Source: Lysobacteraceae bacterium SCN 69-320
GTDB taxonomy: Bacteria > Pseudomonadota > Gammaproteobacteria > Xanthomonadales > Rhodanobacteraceae
Assembly (NCBI GenBank): GCA_001725155.1
Contig: MEFP01000019.1
Location: 62,001-126,000 of the forward strand
DNA length: 64,000 nucleotides
Direction of reading: 5' to 3'
Positions within the stretch are counted from its first letter, which is position 1, and each line of letters begins with the position of its first letter. The notes under the pieces were generated by a model. The model had not been told where the DNA came from. It was given only the letters and a program-made list of their open reading frames with translations, and ran no database searches. A program made the translations under genes and the position numbers. This document shows positions 1 to 9,005 of this stretch, piece by piece.

Positions 1-196
1 CTTCATGACCCACGCCGAGCGGGTCTATTCGCGCAGTCAGCTGCTCGACCAGGTCTGGGGCGGCAGTGTCTACGTCGAGGAACGCACGGTCGACGTGCAC
101 ATCCGCCGCCTGCGCAAGACGCTGGAACCGTACCACTTGGAAAATCTCGTCCAGACCGTACGCGGCGCCGGCTATCGCTTCTCGGTAACGCCCTGA
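1..196 (+). CDS. phoB: Phosphate response regulator PhoB, C-terminal fragment
   Basis: This is the last 64 or so codons of an OmpR/PhoB-family response regulator; the receiver domain lies beyond the left edge. What is visible is most of the winged-helix DNA-binding domain: the recognition-helix region ([18 protein letters not shown]) and the C-terminal hairpin wing ending VRGAGYRFS, followed by TGA at 194-196. PhoB binds pho boxes and activates phosphate-starvation genes once phosphorylated by PhoR. The next gene is a PhoR-type kinase 31 bases downstream, which makes PhoB more likely than another OmpR-family member. The fragment alone cannot exclude a paralogue. Confidence 0.9.
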   Translation, partial: FMTHAERVYSRSQLLDQVWGGSVYVEERTVDVHIRRLRKTLEPYHLENLVQTVRGAGYRFSVTP

Positions 197-227
197 GCGC
201 CGTCCGCTCCAGCAACGGCGTCAGCCC

Positions 228-1538
228 GTGAACGGCCGCGTCGAACGCGCGTTCGCGCTGAACCTGTGGCGTGCCGCCGGCGTCTTCGGCATTGCACTGC
301 TGCTCGGCGCCATCGTCGGCGGCCTGGCCTGGTGGCTGTTCGCCGCCGCCTTCGCCCTGCTCGCCGAGATGTTCTGGCGTCTGCGCCGCTTCGGCCTCTG
401 GCTGCAGAGCGGCTCGCGCCGCAGCAACCAGAACGGCGCGCTGTGGGGCGCGCTGTATCGCATTCCGGCGCTGCGCCAGCGGCGCGAACTGGCGCGCCGG
501 CGCCGGCTCGTACAGTTGCTGCGCGCGTTCCGCACGACGGCCGCCGCGCTGCCCGACGCAACCGTCGTGCTCGACGGCAGCGGCGCGATCCTCTGGTTCA
601 ACGCCGCCGCGACGCGCCTGCTCGGCCTGAGTTATCCGCACGACATCGGCGGGCATTTCTCCAATCTCGTGCGCTCGCCGCGCGTGACGCGCTGGCTCGA
701 GGGCGGCGACTGGAGCGAGCCGCTGATGGATGTGCCGGCGCCGGTCGACGACGCCGTGCGCCTGGGTCTGCGCATCATCCCGTATGCCCAGGGCCAGCGC
801 CTTCTCGTCGCTCGCGACATGTCCAAGCTCATGCAGCTGGAACAGGTGCGGCGCGACTTCGTCGCCAACGTCTCGCACGAACTGCGCACGCCGCTGACCG
901 TGGTACACGGCTATCTCGACCTGATCGAACCCGACCAGTCGCCCGAGCTCGAACCGATCCTGCTGGAACTGCGCTCGCAGTCGCGGCGCATGACCCAGAT
1001 CGTCGAAGACCTGCTGACCTTGTCGCGGCTGGAAGCCCAGGACAGCCTGCCCGAAGAACGCGTCGCGATGGGCGGCATGCTGCAGACCCTGCGCCGCGAA
1101 GCCGAGGCGCTGAGCCTTGGCCGGCATGCGATCAGCATCGCGCTGCGCACCGATGTGGACATCAACGGTTCGCCCAAGGAACTGCACAGCGCGTTTTCCA
1201 ACCTCGTCAGCAACGCCGTGCGCTATACGCCGGCCGGCGGCCGCATCGAGATCGTCTGGGAACTGCGCGACGGCCAACCCGTATTCACGGTCAGCGACAC
1301 AGGCCAGGGCATCGCGCCGAGCCATCTGCCGCGCGTGACCGAGCGTTTCTATCGCGTGTCGAGCAGCCGCTCGCGCGACACCGGCGGTACCGGCCTGGGC
1401 CTGTCCATCGTCAAGCATGTGCTGCAGCTGCATCAGGCTCGCCTGACGATCGACAGCGAGGTCGGCGTCGGCAGCACGTTCTCCTGCGTGTTCGGCGCCG
1501 AGCGCGTCTGCGCCGCCGCGGCACACGAGGAAATCTGA
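228..1538 (+). CDS. phoR: Phosphate regulon sensor histidine kinase PhoR
   Basis: A 436-residue membrane sensor kinase that should phosphorylate and dephosphorylate PhoB according to phosphate supply. Order of parts: hydrophobic N-terminus (about residues 15-50, one or two membrane helices), a charged linker, a PAS-like domain (about 100-190), the dimerisation/phosphoacceptor helix with the H-box SHELRTPLTVVHGYLD (His near 217), then the ATPase domain with N-box SNLVSNAVRYTP, G1 DTGQGIAP and G2 GGTGLGLSIVKH. There is no large periplasmic domain, as is normal for PhoR. The start is GTG at 228 with a weak ribosome site. The stop codon overlaps the ATG of the next gene (ATGA-type junction at 1536-1540), so translation of the PstS-like protein is probably coupled. 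Confidence 0.93.
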   Translation: MNGRVERAFALNLWRAAGVFGIALLLGAIVGGLAWWLFAAAFALLAEMFWRLRRFGLWLQSGSRRSNQNGALWGALYRIPALRQRRELARRRRLVQLLRAFRTTAAALPDATVVLDGSGAILWFNAAATRLLGLSYPHDIGGHFSNLVRSPRVTRWLEGGDWSEPLMDVPAPVDDAVRLGLRIIPYAQGQRLLVARDMSKLMQLEQVRRDFVANVSHELRTPLTVVHGYLDLIEPDQSPELEPILLELRSQSRRMTQIVEDLLTLSRLEAQDSLPEERVAMGGMLQTLRREAEALSLGRHAISIALRTDVDINGSPKELHSAFSNLVSNAVRYTPAGGRIEIVWELRDGQPVFTVSDTGQGIAPSHLPRVTERFYRVSSSRSRDTGGTGLGLSIVKHVLQLHQARLTIDSEVGVGSTFSCVFGAERVCAAAAHEEI

Positions 1539-2461
1539 TGCGCGGCCGCCTCTGCCGCCGGCTGCTTACGCTGCTGGTCGTGCTGATGCTGCCGCTGCTG
1601 ACGGCGACGGCAGCCGAGCGCCGTCTGACCAGCGTCGGGTCGGATACGCTCGGCGAGCTGCTGCAGGCCTGGGCTCAGGCCTACGCGGACGGCGACGCAT
1701 CGCTGCGCTTCCAGATCCGCACGCCGGGCTCGGCGGCGGCACCGGCGGCGCTGGCCAGCGGCGCTGCCGATCTGGGCCCGATGAGCCGTGCGATGACCGC
1801 CGCGGAGACCGCCGACTACCGGCAGCGGCGCGGCCGCGAGCCTGGCCGCGTACGCATCGCCTACGACGCAGTCGCCGTATTCGTCCACCCGGAAAATCCG
1901 CTGCACGAGCTGCGCCTGGGCGATGTGGCCCGGATCTGGGCCGCCGATGCCGCCTGCGGCGGCGCCGGCGCAACACGCTGGGGCGATCTCGGCGCCGGCG
2001 AGGCGCTCGCCGCCCAGCCGCTGCTGCGCCTGGGCCGCAATACCGCATCGGGAACTTTTGAATTTTTCCAGCAGGCCGCCCTGTGCGGCGGCGGCTACCG
2101 CGCCGACGTCGTGCAGTTCCCGGGCGCCGGCGCCATCGTCGCCGCCGTCGCACGCACGCCGAATGCAATCGGCTACGCCGGGCTGGGCCACGTCAACGGC
2201 CTGGTCCGCGTGCTGCCGCTCGCCCGCGACGGCGAGGCCGCCGTCATGCCGGATGCGGCAACTGTCATCGCGGAGCGCTATCCTCTGGCGCGTCCGCTGT
2301 ATCTGTATTTCAACCGCGCCGACGACGGTCGGCCGAGTCCGGAGGTCGCCGCCTTCCTGCGTTTCGCGTTGAGCGCACGCGCCCAGGAAATCGCCGTACG
2401 TCACGGATTCGTCGCATTACCGGCGGCCGACGTGTCGCAGGAATCGGGGCAACTGCAATGA
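1538..2461 (+). CDS. PstS-like periplasmic phosphate-binding protein (short form)
   Basis: A 307-residue exported substrate-binding protein of the PstS family. It has a signal peptide (hydrophobic run near residues 8-23, then TATAAE). Phosphate-binding features include SVGSDTLGELLQAW near the mature N-terminus, LASGAADLGPMSRAM, and the SGTFEFF segment that contributes the Ser/Thr phosphate ligands. Classical PstS proteins are about 330-370 residues, so this one is rather short. It sits between phoR and ppk, with 1-base and 4-base overlaps, and no pstC, pstA or pstB is visible here. It may therefore act as a phosphate scavenger or sensor component, or work with a transporter encoded elsewhere. 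The family is clear; the exact role is inference. Confidence 0.85.
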   Translation: MRGRLCRRLLTLLVVLMLPLLTATAAERRLTSVGSDTLGELLQAWAQAYADGDASLRFQIRTPGSAAAPAALASGAADLGPMSRAMTAAETADYRQRRGREPGRVRIAYDAVAVFVHPENPLHELRLGDVARIWAADAACGGAGATRWGDLGAGEALAAQPLLRLGRNTASGTFEFFQQAALCGGGYRADVVQFPGAGAIVAAVARTPNAIGYAGLGHVNGLVRVLPLARDGEAAVMPDAATVIAERYPLARPLYLYFNRADDGRPSPEVAAFLRFALSARAQEIAVRHGFVALPAADVSQESGQLQ

Positions 2462-4545
2462 CCTTGCTCAACGGCGCCATGCAGCGCGATCTGGCCGACC
2501 CGGCGCTGTACCTCAATCGCGAACTGGCCCAGCTCGAATTCAATTTCCGCGTGCTCGCCCAGGCGCAGGATCCCCGCGTGCCGCTGATGGAGCGGCTGCG
2601 CTACCTGTGCATCTCCAACAGCAATCTCGACGAGTTCTTCGAAGTCCGCGTCGCCGTGCTCAAGCAGCAGCTCGCGCTGAACACGCCGTTCCCGGGCCCC
2701 GACGGCCTGTCGCCGGCCGAGACACTGACCCGCATCCGTGCGCGCGCGCTGGAGCTCGTGCGCGCCCAGTACGCCTTCTGGAACGACGTGCTGCTGCCGG
2801 CCCTCGGCGACGAAGGCATACGCTTCGTCACGCGCGACCGCTGGACGGTCAAGCAGAAGCGCTGGCTGCAGGGCTATTTCCAGAACGAGATCCTGCCGGT
2901 GCTGTCGCCGCTGGGTCTGGATCCGGCGCATCCGTTCCCGCGCATCCTCAACAAGAGCCTGAATCTCGCCGTCGTGCTCAAGGGCAAGGACGCGTTCGGT
3001 CGCGAAGGCCACATGGCGCTGGTGCGCGCGCCGCGCTCGCTGCCGCGCATCATCCGCCTGCCGGCCGAGGTCTCCGACGGTCCTTACGATTTCGTGTTTC
3101 TCGCCGGCCTGCTGCAGCAGTTCATCGACGAGATGTTTCCGGGCATGCGCGTGGACGGCTCCTACCAGTTCCGCGTCACGCGCAACTCGGAGCTCGTCGT
3201 CGACGAGGACGAGGTGGAGAACCTGGCCACTGCACTGTCGGACGAGCTGGCCGGCCGCGGCTATGCGCATCCGGTAAGGCTGGAGATCGCCGAAGCCTGT
3301 CCGAAGTCCATCACCGAGATGCTGATGGCGAACTTCGAGCTGACCGAACAGGACGTCTACCGCTGCGCCGGCCCGGTCAACATCAACCGCATCAACGCCA
3401 TCTACGACCAGGTCGAGCGGCCCGACCTGAAATTCCCCAAGTTCACGCCGCGCATCGCGCCGGCCTTCGCGTCGGGCCAGAACGTGCTCGACGTGATCCG
3501 CGAGCAGGACGTGCTGCTGCACCATCCTTTCGAATCCTTCGGCGCTGTCACCGATCTGGTACGCCAGGCCAGCCAGGACCCGGAGGTACTCGCGATCAAG
3601 CAGACCCTGTATCGCGTCGGCGACCATTCGCCGCTGGTCAATCACCTGATCGAAGCCGCGCGCAACGGCAAGGATGTTACGGTCGTCGTCGAGCTGCGCG
3701 CGCGCTTCGACGAAGAAGCCAACATCCGCCTCGCCAACCGTCTGCAGGAAGCCGGTGTGCAGGTCGTCTACGGCGTGGTCGGCTACAAGACCCACGCCAA
3801 GATGCTGTTGATCGTGCGTCGCGAGCAGGGACGCCTGCGCCGCTACGTGCATCTGTCGACCGGCAATTACCACCAGATCACCTCGCGCGTATATACCGAC
3901 TTCGGCCTGATGACGGCCGAGCCGGACATCGGCGAGGACGTACACAAGATGTTCCAGCAGCTGTCTGGCCTCGGCGCAGCAGTCAAGCTCAAGCGTCTGC
4001 TGCAATCGCCGTTCACCCTGCACAAAGGCCTGCTCGAGAAGATCGAGCGCGAGATCGCCCATGCCCAGGCCGGCCGGCCCGCACGCATCATCGCCAAGAT
4101 GAATGCGCTCAACGAAGCCGGCGTGGTCCAGCAGCTCTATGCCGCATCCATCGCGGGCGTACAGATCGACCTGATCGTGCGCGGCGCCTGTGCACTGCGG
4201 CCCGGCATTGCCGGGGTGTCGGAAAACATCCGCGTGCGTTCGGTCATCGGCCGCTTCCTCGAGCACAGCCGCGTGTACTGGTTCGCCAACGATGGCGCCG
4301 CGGAAATCTACTGCGCCAGCGCCGACTGGATGGAACGCAACCTGCTGCGCCGCATCGAGACCTGCTTCCCCATCCTCGACGAGGGCCTCGCCCAGCGTGT
4401 CTACGAGGAGGCGCTGGCGAACTTCCTCGCCGACAATACGCAGGCGTGGTTGCTGCAACCCGACGGCAACTACGTGCGCACGGAGCCCGGCGAACAGATG
4501 CCGCATTCGGCGCAGCTGTCCCTGCTCGCCAAGCTCTGCATGTAA
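2458..4545 (+). CDS. ppk1: Polyphosphate kinase 1
   Basis: A 695-residue cytoplasmic enzyme that reversibly transfers the gamma phosphate of ATP to polyphosphate chains. The N domain begins LYLNRELAQLEFNFRVL and SNLDEFFEVRV, the usual PPK1 opening. The C-terminal half holds the two phospholipase-D-like domains, with the active-site stretches VGYKTHAKMLLI and RRYVHLSTGNYHQ; the conserved His residues in these are the known autophosphorylation and catalytic positions in the family. The length matches typical PPK1 (about 690-720). The ATG at 2458 overlaps the TGA of the PstS-like gene by four bases. A GC-rich hairpin follows the stop and separates it from ppx. Confidence 0.97.
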   Translation: MTLLNGAMQRDLADPALYLNRELAQLEFNFRVLAQAQDPRVPLMERLRYLCISNSNLDEFFEVRVAVLKQQLALNTPFPGPDGLSPAETLTRIRARALELVRAQYAFWNDVLLPALGDEGIRFVTRDRWTVKQKRWLQGYFQNEILPVLSPLGLDPAHPFPRILNKSLNLAVVLKGKDAFGREGHMALVRAPRSLPRIIRLPAEVSDGPYDFVFLAGLLQQFIDEMFPGMRVDGSYQFRVTRNSELVVDEDEVENLATALSDELAGRGYAHPVRLEIAEACPKSITEMLMANFELTEQDVYRCAGPVNINRINAIYDQVERPDLKFPKFTPRIAPAFASGQNVLDVIREQDVLLHHPFESFGAVTDLVRQASQDPEVLAIKQTLYRVGDHSPLVNHLIEAARNGKDVTVVVELRARFDEEANIRLANRLQEAGVQVVYGVVGYKTHAKMLLIVRREQGRLRRYVHLSTGNYHQITSRVYTDFGLMTAEPDIGEDVHKMFQQLSGLGAAVKLKRLLQSPFTLHKGLLEKIEREIAHAQAGRPARIIAKMNALNEAGVVQQLYAASIAGVQIDLIVRGACALRPGIAGVSENIRVRSVIGRFLEHSRVYWFANDGAAEIYCASADWMERNLLRRIETCFPILDEGLAQRVYEEALANFLADNTQAWLLQPDGNYVRTEPGEQMPHSAQLSLLAKLCM

Positions 4546-4548
4546 CGC

Positions 4549-4572
4549 GGGGCCGCCCGTGCGCGCGGCCCC
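4549..4572 (+). terminator. GC-rich hairpin between ppk1 and ppx (attenuator-like)
   Basis: A perfect 8-base-pair stem, GGGGCCGC (4549-4556) with GCGGCCCC (4565-4572), begins 3 bases after the ppk1 stop. There is no following T tract, so it is not a complete intrinsic terminator. It could protect the ppk1 mRNA 3' end, pause RNA polymerase or limit ppx expression. It also occupies the ribosome-site position of the upstream ppx ATG at 4574, which argues for the downstream GTG start. Confidence 0.4.
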
Positions 4573-4612
4573 CATGGCAGAATCCGTCGGCCCATCTGCC
4601 CCAGAGGTTCGC

Positions 4613-6136
4613 GTGCCCAACGGCCAGAAGCCCATCCAGGACGGCGAGCTGCTCGCGGCCGTCGACCTGGGCTCCAACAGCTATCACATGGTCGTCGCAC
4701 GCTATCAGCACGGCGAGCTGCGCGTGATCGACCGGCTGCGCGACAGCGTGCGCATGGCCGCCGGCCTGCAGCGTGACGGCAGCCTCGACAGCACGCGGCG
4801 CGACCGTGCGCTGGCCTGCCTCGCCCGTTTCGGCCAGCGTCTGCGCGCGTTGCCGCAGGGCCGCGTGCGCGCTGTCGCGACCAATACCGTGCGCCGCATG
4901 AGCGCGCCGCACGCGTTCCTGCTGCCGGCGGAAACCGCGCTGGGCCATCCGATCGAAATCGTTTCGGGCCGCGAGGAAGCGCGTCTGATCTATCTCGGCG
5001 TGGCCCACGGCCTGCCCGAGTCGCACGAGCCGCGCCTGTGCATCGACATCGGCGGCGGCAGCACCGAATTCATCATCGGCCGCGGCATGGAGACGCTGGA
5101 GACCGAAAGCCTGCAGATGGGCTGCGTCGCGAGCAGCCTGCGCTTCTTCGCCGACGGCAAGCTCACGAGCAAGCGCTGGCGCCAGGCGCAGACCGAGATC
5201 GGCGTGGAGCTGCAGCAGTTCGCCGCCGACTATCGCGCGCGGGGCTGGGGCGAGACCGTCGGCTCTTCAGGCACGATCCGCGCGATCGGCAACATCGTCC
5301 AGGCCAGCGGCTGGAGCGACGCAGGCATCACGCGCGGCAGCCTCGATCGCCTGCGCGAGGCCCTGCTCGCAGCCGGCAGCATCGACAAGCTGCGTCTGCT
5401 CGGCCTGTCGGAAGAACGCCAGAGCGTGATCGCCGGCGGCATCGCGATTCTCGAAGCCGCCTTCGTCGCGCTCGAGCTCGACCGCATGCAGGTCTGCGAG
5501 ACGGCCATGCGCGAGGGGCTGCTCTACGACCTGATCGGCCGCGCCGAACAACGCGACCCGCGCACGGCCAGCATCGAGTCGCTCGTGCGCCGCTACGACG
5601 TGGACCGCGCCCAGGCGCGCCGCGTCGAATCCACGGCCCAGCTGTTGTTCGACCAGATCGCCGACGCCTGGCAGCTCGACGGCGACGCGCTGGACTGGCT
5701 GCGCTGGGCTGCGCGCATCCATGAGATCGGCCTGGCGATCGCGCACAGCCAGCACCACCTGCACGGCGCCTACCTGATACGCAACTCGGATCTGGCCGGC
5801 TTCACGCGCCAGGAGCAGGATTTTCTCGCAACGATACTGCGCTGCCACCGGCGCAAGCCCGATCAGGAAGCGCTGGCGGCGCTGCCCGAACGCCTGCGCC
5901 GCACGGCCGCGCGCGTGACGGCACTGCTGCGCGTGGCCGTGCTGCTGCATCGCGCACGCAGCGCGGAACGCCTGCCGACACTGACCGTGCGTGCCGACGA
6001 TCGCGGACTGGAGCTCAAGCTCGGCCGCGACTGGCTCGCGCAGCACCCGCTGACCGTGGCCGACCTGGATCAGGAACGCGAACACCTGAAGGATCTCGGC
6101 GTGAAACTGCAGCTGCGCGCCGCGGAAAAGGTCTAG
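4613..6136 (+). CDS. ppx: Exopolyphosphatase (Ppx/GppA family)
   Basis: A 507-residue phosphatase that releases phosphate from the ends of polyphosphate (some relatives act on pppGpp). The ASKHA-fold N-terminal half has the phosphate-1 motif AAVDLGSNSYHMVV near residue 15 and the phosphate-2 motif CIDIGGGSTEFIIG. The C-terminal third is an HD-like domain containing IHEIGLAIAHSQHH. The GTG at 4613 was chosen: it has AGAGG upstream at good spacing and puts the first motif at the usual distance from the start. An ATG at 4574 is in frame, but it follows directly on a hairpin and has no ribosome site. Synthesis (ppk1) and degradation (ppx) of polyphosphate are thus adjacent and co-oriented under the phosphate sensor genes. 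Confidence 0.95.
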   Translation: MPNGQKPIQDGELLAAVDLGSNSYHMVVARYQHGELRVIDRLRDSVRMAAGLQRDGSLDSTRRDRALACLARFGQRLRALPQGRVRAVATNTVRRMSAPHAFLLPAETALGHPIEIVSGREEARLIYLGVAHGLPESHEPRLCIDIGGGSTEFIIGRGMETLETESLQMGCVASSLRFFADGKLTSKRWRQAQTEIGVELQQFAADYRARGWGETVGSSGTIRAIGNIVQASGWSDAGITRGSLDRLREALLAAGSIDKLRLLGLSEERQSVIAGGIAILEAAFVALELDRMQVCETAMREGLLYDLIGRAEQRDPRTASIESLVRRYDVDRAQARRVESTAQLLFDQIADAWQLDGDALDWLRWAARIHEIGLAIAHSQHHLHGAYLIRNSDLAGFTRQEQDFLATILRCHRRKPDQEALAALPERLRRTAARVTALLRVAVLLHRARSAERLPTLTVRADDRGLELKLGRDWLAQHPLTVADLDQEREHLKDLGVKLQLRAAEKV

Positions 6137-6217
6137 CCAGGGCCGCGGGGGCGCGTCGCTGCCGCGCGCCGGTTTTGCCGCGTATCATTGCAATCCCACT
6201 TTGCAGGAGTTCCTTCC

Positions 6218-6874
6218 GTGCTCAAGCACCATCTGTTCGCCTTCGCCCTGCTGCTGCCGCTCGCTGCCGGAGCCCAGAACCAGCCCAAGCCGGCACCGAA
6301 AGCCGAGGCCAAGCCCGCCGCGGCGAAACCCGCCGAAGCCCCGGCCGAGGCCGCCAAGCCGGCGCATCCCCAGGTCGTGCTGCATACCTCGATGGGTGAC
6401 ATCACGCTCGAGCTCTATCAGGACAAGGCGCCCAAGTCCGTCGAGAACTTCCTGCAGTACACGAAGGACGGCTTCTACAACGGCACGGTGTTCCACCGCG
6501 TCATCAACGGCTTCATGATCCAGGGCGGCGGCTTCACCAAGGACCTGACCCAGAAGCTCACGCGTCCGGCCATCCAGAACGAGGCCAACAACGGCCTGTC
6601 CAACCTCAAGGGCACGGTCGCAATGGCGCGCACCACCGACCCGCATTCGGCCACGGCGCAGTTCTTCATCAACGTCGTCGACAACAAGCGCCTGGACTAC
6701 GTCAGCGACCAGAGTGGCATGACCTACGGCTACGCCGTGTTCGGCAAGGTCGTCGGCGGCATGGACGTCGTCGACAAGATCAAGGCCGTGGAAACCTCGG
6801 CCCAGGGTCCGCTGCCGGGCGACGTGCCGAAGGTCGCGATCACGATCGACAAGGCGGAGATCCTGCCGCAGTAA
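6218..6874 (+). CDS. ppiA: Peptidyl-prolyl cis-trans isomerase, cyclophilin type, exported
   Basis: A 218-residue cyclophilin that speeds prolyl bond isomerisation during folding in the periplasm. An N-terminal signal peptide ([14 protein letters not shown]) is followed by an Ala/Pro/Lys-rich linker (about residues 22-50) and a single cyclophilin domain. Core motifs are present: [17 protein letters not shown] with the catalytic Arg, and [11 protein letters not shown]. The GTG at 6218 is preferred because GCAGGAG lies just upstream and the signal peptide then starts at once; an upstream ATG at 6188 would add ten unlikely residues. A strong terminator follows. The symbol is by similarity; other periplasmic cyclophilin names would also fit. 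Confidence 0.92.
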   Translation: MLKHHLFAFALLLPLAAGAQNQPKPAPKAEAKPAAAKPAEAPAEAAKPAHPQVVLHTSMGDITLELYQDKAPKSVENFLQYTKDGFYNGTVFHRVINGFMIQGGGFTKDLTQKLTRPAIQNEANNGLSNLKGTVAMARTTDPHSATAQFFINVVDNKRLDYVSDQSGMTYGYAVFGKVVGGMDVVDKIKAVETSAQGPLPGDVPKVAITIDKAEILPQ

Positions 6875-6905
6875 GCAGGCATCGCCGCAACGGCCGTTTC
6901 CCAAC

Positions 6906-6934
6906 AAAAAGCCCGGCTTCTGGCCGGGCTTTTT
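6906..6934. terminator. Bidirectional intrinsic terminator
   Basis: Five A, a 7-bp stem GCCCGGC (6911-6917) / GCCGGGC (6923-6929) with loop TTCTG, then five T. The A and T runs extend the stem and make it work in both directions. It ends the cyclophilin transcript from the left and the secreted-protein transcript from the right. Confidence 0.93.
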
Positions 6935-6980
6935 GTTTTCATCCTGCGCGCATCGGCCCCTACGGCCGCAAGACCGCCGT

Positions 6981-7481
6981 TCAGTCGATCGAGAAGTTCT
7001 GCAGTGCAACCGGCAGGCGGCCGAAGGCATTCAAAGTGAAAGCGCCGCAACCGCCGGAGCCGGGACTGGAGGTCACGACGAGGTAGTAAGTGCCGTTTGC
7101 CGTCGGAGCCATCATCGTCTCGCTCGCGCCCGCGTTGTTGCTGTCGGCCACGTCGGCGCACGACACACCGCCGCCGCAACTGCCAGAAAGGTACAGCATG
7201 GCCGGGTTCCAGGTTGCCGTCGTGGTGCTCAGCGTGATCGAGGTCGCAGTCCGGGTGTTGTCGATATTGAAGCGATAGATGACATCGTTCTCCGGCGACG
7301 AGAACGCGCCGCACAACGTGCCGAGCTGATTGGAACTCGCACAGGTGTCACCATTCGCGGTGTGAGTGTTGCCACCGACGAGCGGGATGGTCGACGGCGA
7401 AGCGCAGGACTGAGCCGCGGCCGAACCGGCGCCGGCGGCGGCCAGCAAACCGAGAGCGATCGCGAAAGCATTCTTGTTCAT
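6981..7481 (-). CDS. Secreted PPC-like beta-sandwich protein (paralogue of 9363-9860)
   Basis: A 166-residue exported protein of unknown function. The signal peptide is residues 1-23 (AIALGLLAAAGAGSAAAQ). The mature part has several Cys residues in pairs (SGSCGGGVSCADV, GSGGCGAF) that could form disulphides. Its pattern DVIYRFNI ... YLSGSCGG ... GTYYLVVTSS resembles bacterial pre-peptidase C-terminal (PPC-like) beta-sandwich domains. It ends in the tail LPVALQNFSID, which is shared exactly with the paralogue at 9363-9860. The ATG has GGAG upstream. The protein is probably a stand-alone extracellular or periplasmic domain; function is not known. Confidence 0.75.
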   Translation of the reverse strand: MNKNAFAIALGLLAAAGAGSAAAQSCASPSTIPLVGGNTHTANGDTCASSNQLGTLCGAFSSPENDVIYRFNIDNTRTATSITLSTTTATWNPAMLYLSGSCGGGVSCADVADSNNAGASETMMAPTANGTYYLVVTSSPGSGGCGAFTLNAFGRLPVALQNFSID

Positions 7482-7610
7482 TGATTGACTCCGACGTAAA
7501 GGAAACGGACGCAGGCTCTGAAACCGATCAGCGACTGCCGCAGCGAATCATCGTCAGAACAACGCGATTTCTCTCCGGCGTTCCGGTCACGAATGCGGCT
7601 TCGTTTACGC

Positions 7611-9005
7611 TCAGTCGGCCTTCGGTTTCACGGTCGCCCGCGTCGGCGAGGTCAGGCGCTTGCGCTCACCGCGGTGATCGACCGTCCCGACATAGTACCA
7701 GTAGGTCTTGCCGACCTCGCCAGTCTGGTCCCGCCAGGCATACTGGCCCGCCGCATTCTCGACCGACTGGACCGGTATGGTTTCGGCATTGATCCGCCGC
7801 CACGGGCCGTCCGCGGAATCGGCACGATAGATGTGGTAGCCGTACAGCAGCCCTTCGTTGGCGACCTGCCAGCGCAGTACCGGACCGTTGCCCGGCGGAT
7901 CTTCCGGCCTGGCATGGGTCGTGGCCTGCTTGATCTGCTGCACCAGCGATCCGCTGCCGAGCGCCGGACTGCTGCCGCCGTCGGCCGTCGCGACAGCGGG
8001 CGCCTCCGCCTGTTTCTTCATCTCTTCGGCGACATCCTTGATCACCGTCTTTTCGCCGACCATGACGCCCCAGACCTGGATCGGCAGCGAACGCGAATAG
8101 TCGGGCAGCTCGATCCGCAGCTCGCCTTTCAGATAACCCAATGGCTGCTGATCGGAGACGGCGAGCTTGATCAAACGGCAATCTGCAGCCGCCGGCGTGC
8201 AGTCGGCGACCGCCGCATTGCCTTCGATGCCGCCGAGACGGACGGAGCCGACGTGCAGCGGCTTCCCGTCGACCTGCTTCAACGGAATCAGATAATCGCG
8301 CGGACCCGAGCCGCGGCGCACGATGTCGAGTTCCAGCGGATTGACCGCAGGGACGACCTGGCCGCGGACATCGCCCTTGATCTTGACGGACAGCCGCTGC
8401 TGGCGCGCCGAACGCAGACCGAGGATCACGTTGACGTCGAGCAGCCCCCAGGGCGCCGAGTCGGCAACGGTGACATTCAGGCCCAGGCCGTCCTTGTCGA
8501 TCGAAATCTTCAGATAGTCCGGCGCGGAAATCACTTTCTCGACGCGAGCATCGGGGTCTTCGTCGCTGTGCAGACGCAGCGAGCCGCCTTTTCTGTTCTT
8601 CTCGATCAGGCTGACTGGCCCCAGGTCAATCAGCAGACGCGAGACATCGAACACCGTCGCGACGAAACCGACCGAGTCGGAATAATAGTCGCGCTCCTGC
8701 CCCTCGACGCGATAGCGCAGCGCGTGATGCGAAGTACCCGTATCGTTGCTGGTGTCGATCTTGAGTTCTGCATGGGCCGTACCGCGGGCCGGCACCAGCA
8801 GCGATTTCACCGCGACACTGTCGCCTCTGAACTCTGCCGTCAGATCGACGAGCCGGACCGGTGTGTCGCCGGCATTCACGAACTCGACGAGACAGCTCGT
8901 CGGCTGCCCCTGATAGACCTCGACGAACTCGCAACGCGGCGTTTCTATCCGAGCGTTCCCGTCAGTCGCGGCCAAGGCCAAGGAAAAAAGCAGAGGAAGC
9001 AGCAT
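7611..9005 (-). CDS. Exported protein with C-terminal fibronectin type III-like domain
   Basis: A 464-residue secreted protein I do not recognise as a named family. The signal peptide is short (MLLPLLFSLALAA, about residues 1-14). The middle is beta-rich with alternating hydrophobic residues, consistent with several immunoglobulin-like domains. A linker with MKKQAEAPAVATADGG (about 325-345) leads to a C-terminal FN3-like module: LRWQVANEGLLYGYHIYRA near residue 370, then KTYWYYVGTVDHRGE near the end. The ATG at 9005 was chosen because GGAG sits 6 bases upstream and a signal peptide follows; the frame stays open to 9212 but that extension is Arg-rich and looks non-coding. It is flanked by two paralogous secreted proteins, so a joint extracellular role is possible. 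Confidence 0.72.
   Translation of the reverse strand: MLLPLLFSLALAATDGNARIETPRCEFVEVYQGQPTSCLVEFVNAGDTPVRLVDLTAEFRGDSVAVKSLLVPARGTAHAELKIDTSNDTGTSHHALRYRVEGQERDYYSDSVGFVATVFDVSRLLIDLGPVSLIEKNRKGGSLRLHSDEDPDARVEKVISAPDYLKISIDKDGLGLNVTVADSAPWGLLDVNVILGLRSARQQRLSVKIKGDVRGQVVPAVNPLELDIVRRGSGPRDYLIPLKQVDGKPLHVGSVRLGGIEGNAAVADCTPAAADCRLIKLAVSDQQPLGYLKGELRIELPDYSRSLPIQVWGVMVGEKTVIKDVAEEMKKQAEAPAVATADGGSSPALGSGSLVQQIKQATTHARPEDPPGNGPVLRWQVANEGLLYGYHIYRADSADGPWRRINAETIPVQSVENAAGQYAWRDQTGEVGKTYWYYVGTVDHRGERKRLTSPTRATVKPKAD

Noticed and set aside
3-1526. A 507-codon open frame on the minus strand opposite phoR
   Set aside because: It is a product of high GC third-position bias in phoR; its translation is Ala/Arg/Gln/His-rich without domains, and phoR is unmistakable.
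4574-4612. ATG at 4574 as the ppx start
   Set aside because: It lies directly after a GC hairpin with no ribosome site; the GTG at 4613 has AGAGG and gives the family-typical N-terminus.
2401-4677. A 758-codon minus-strand open frame opposite ppk1
   Set aside because: It mirrors the conserved ppk1 codons exactly and has no recognisable motif or ribosome site.
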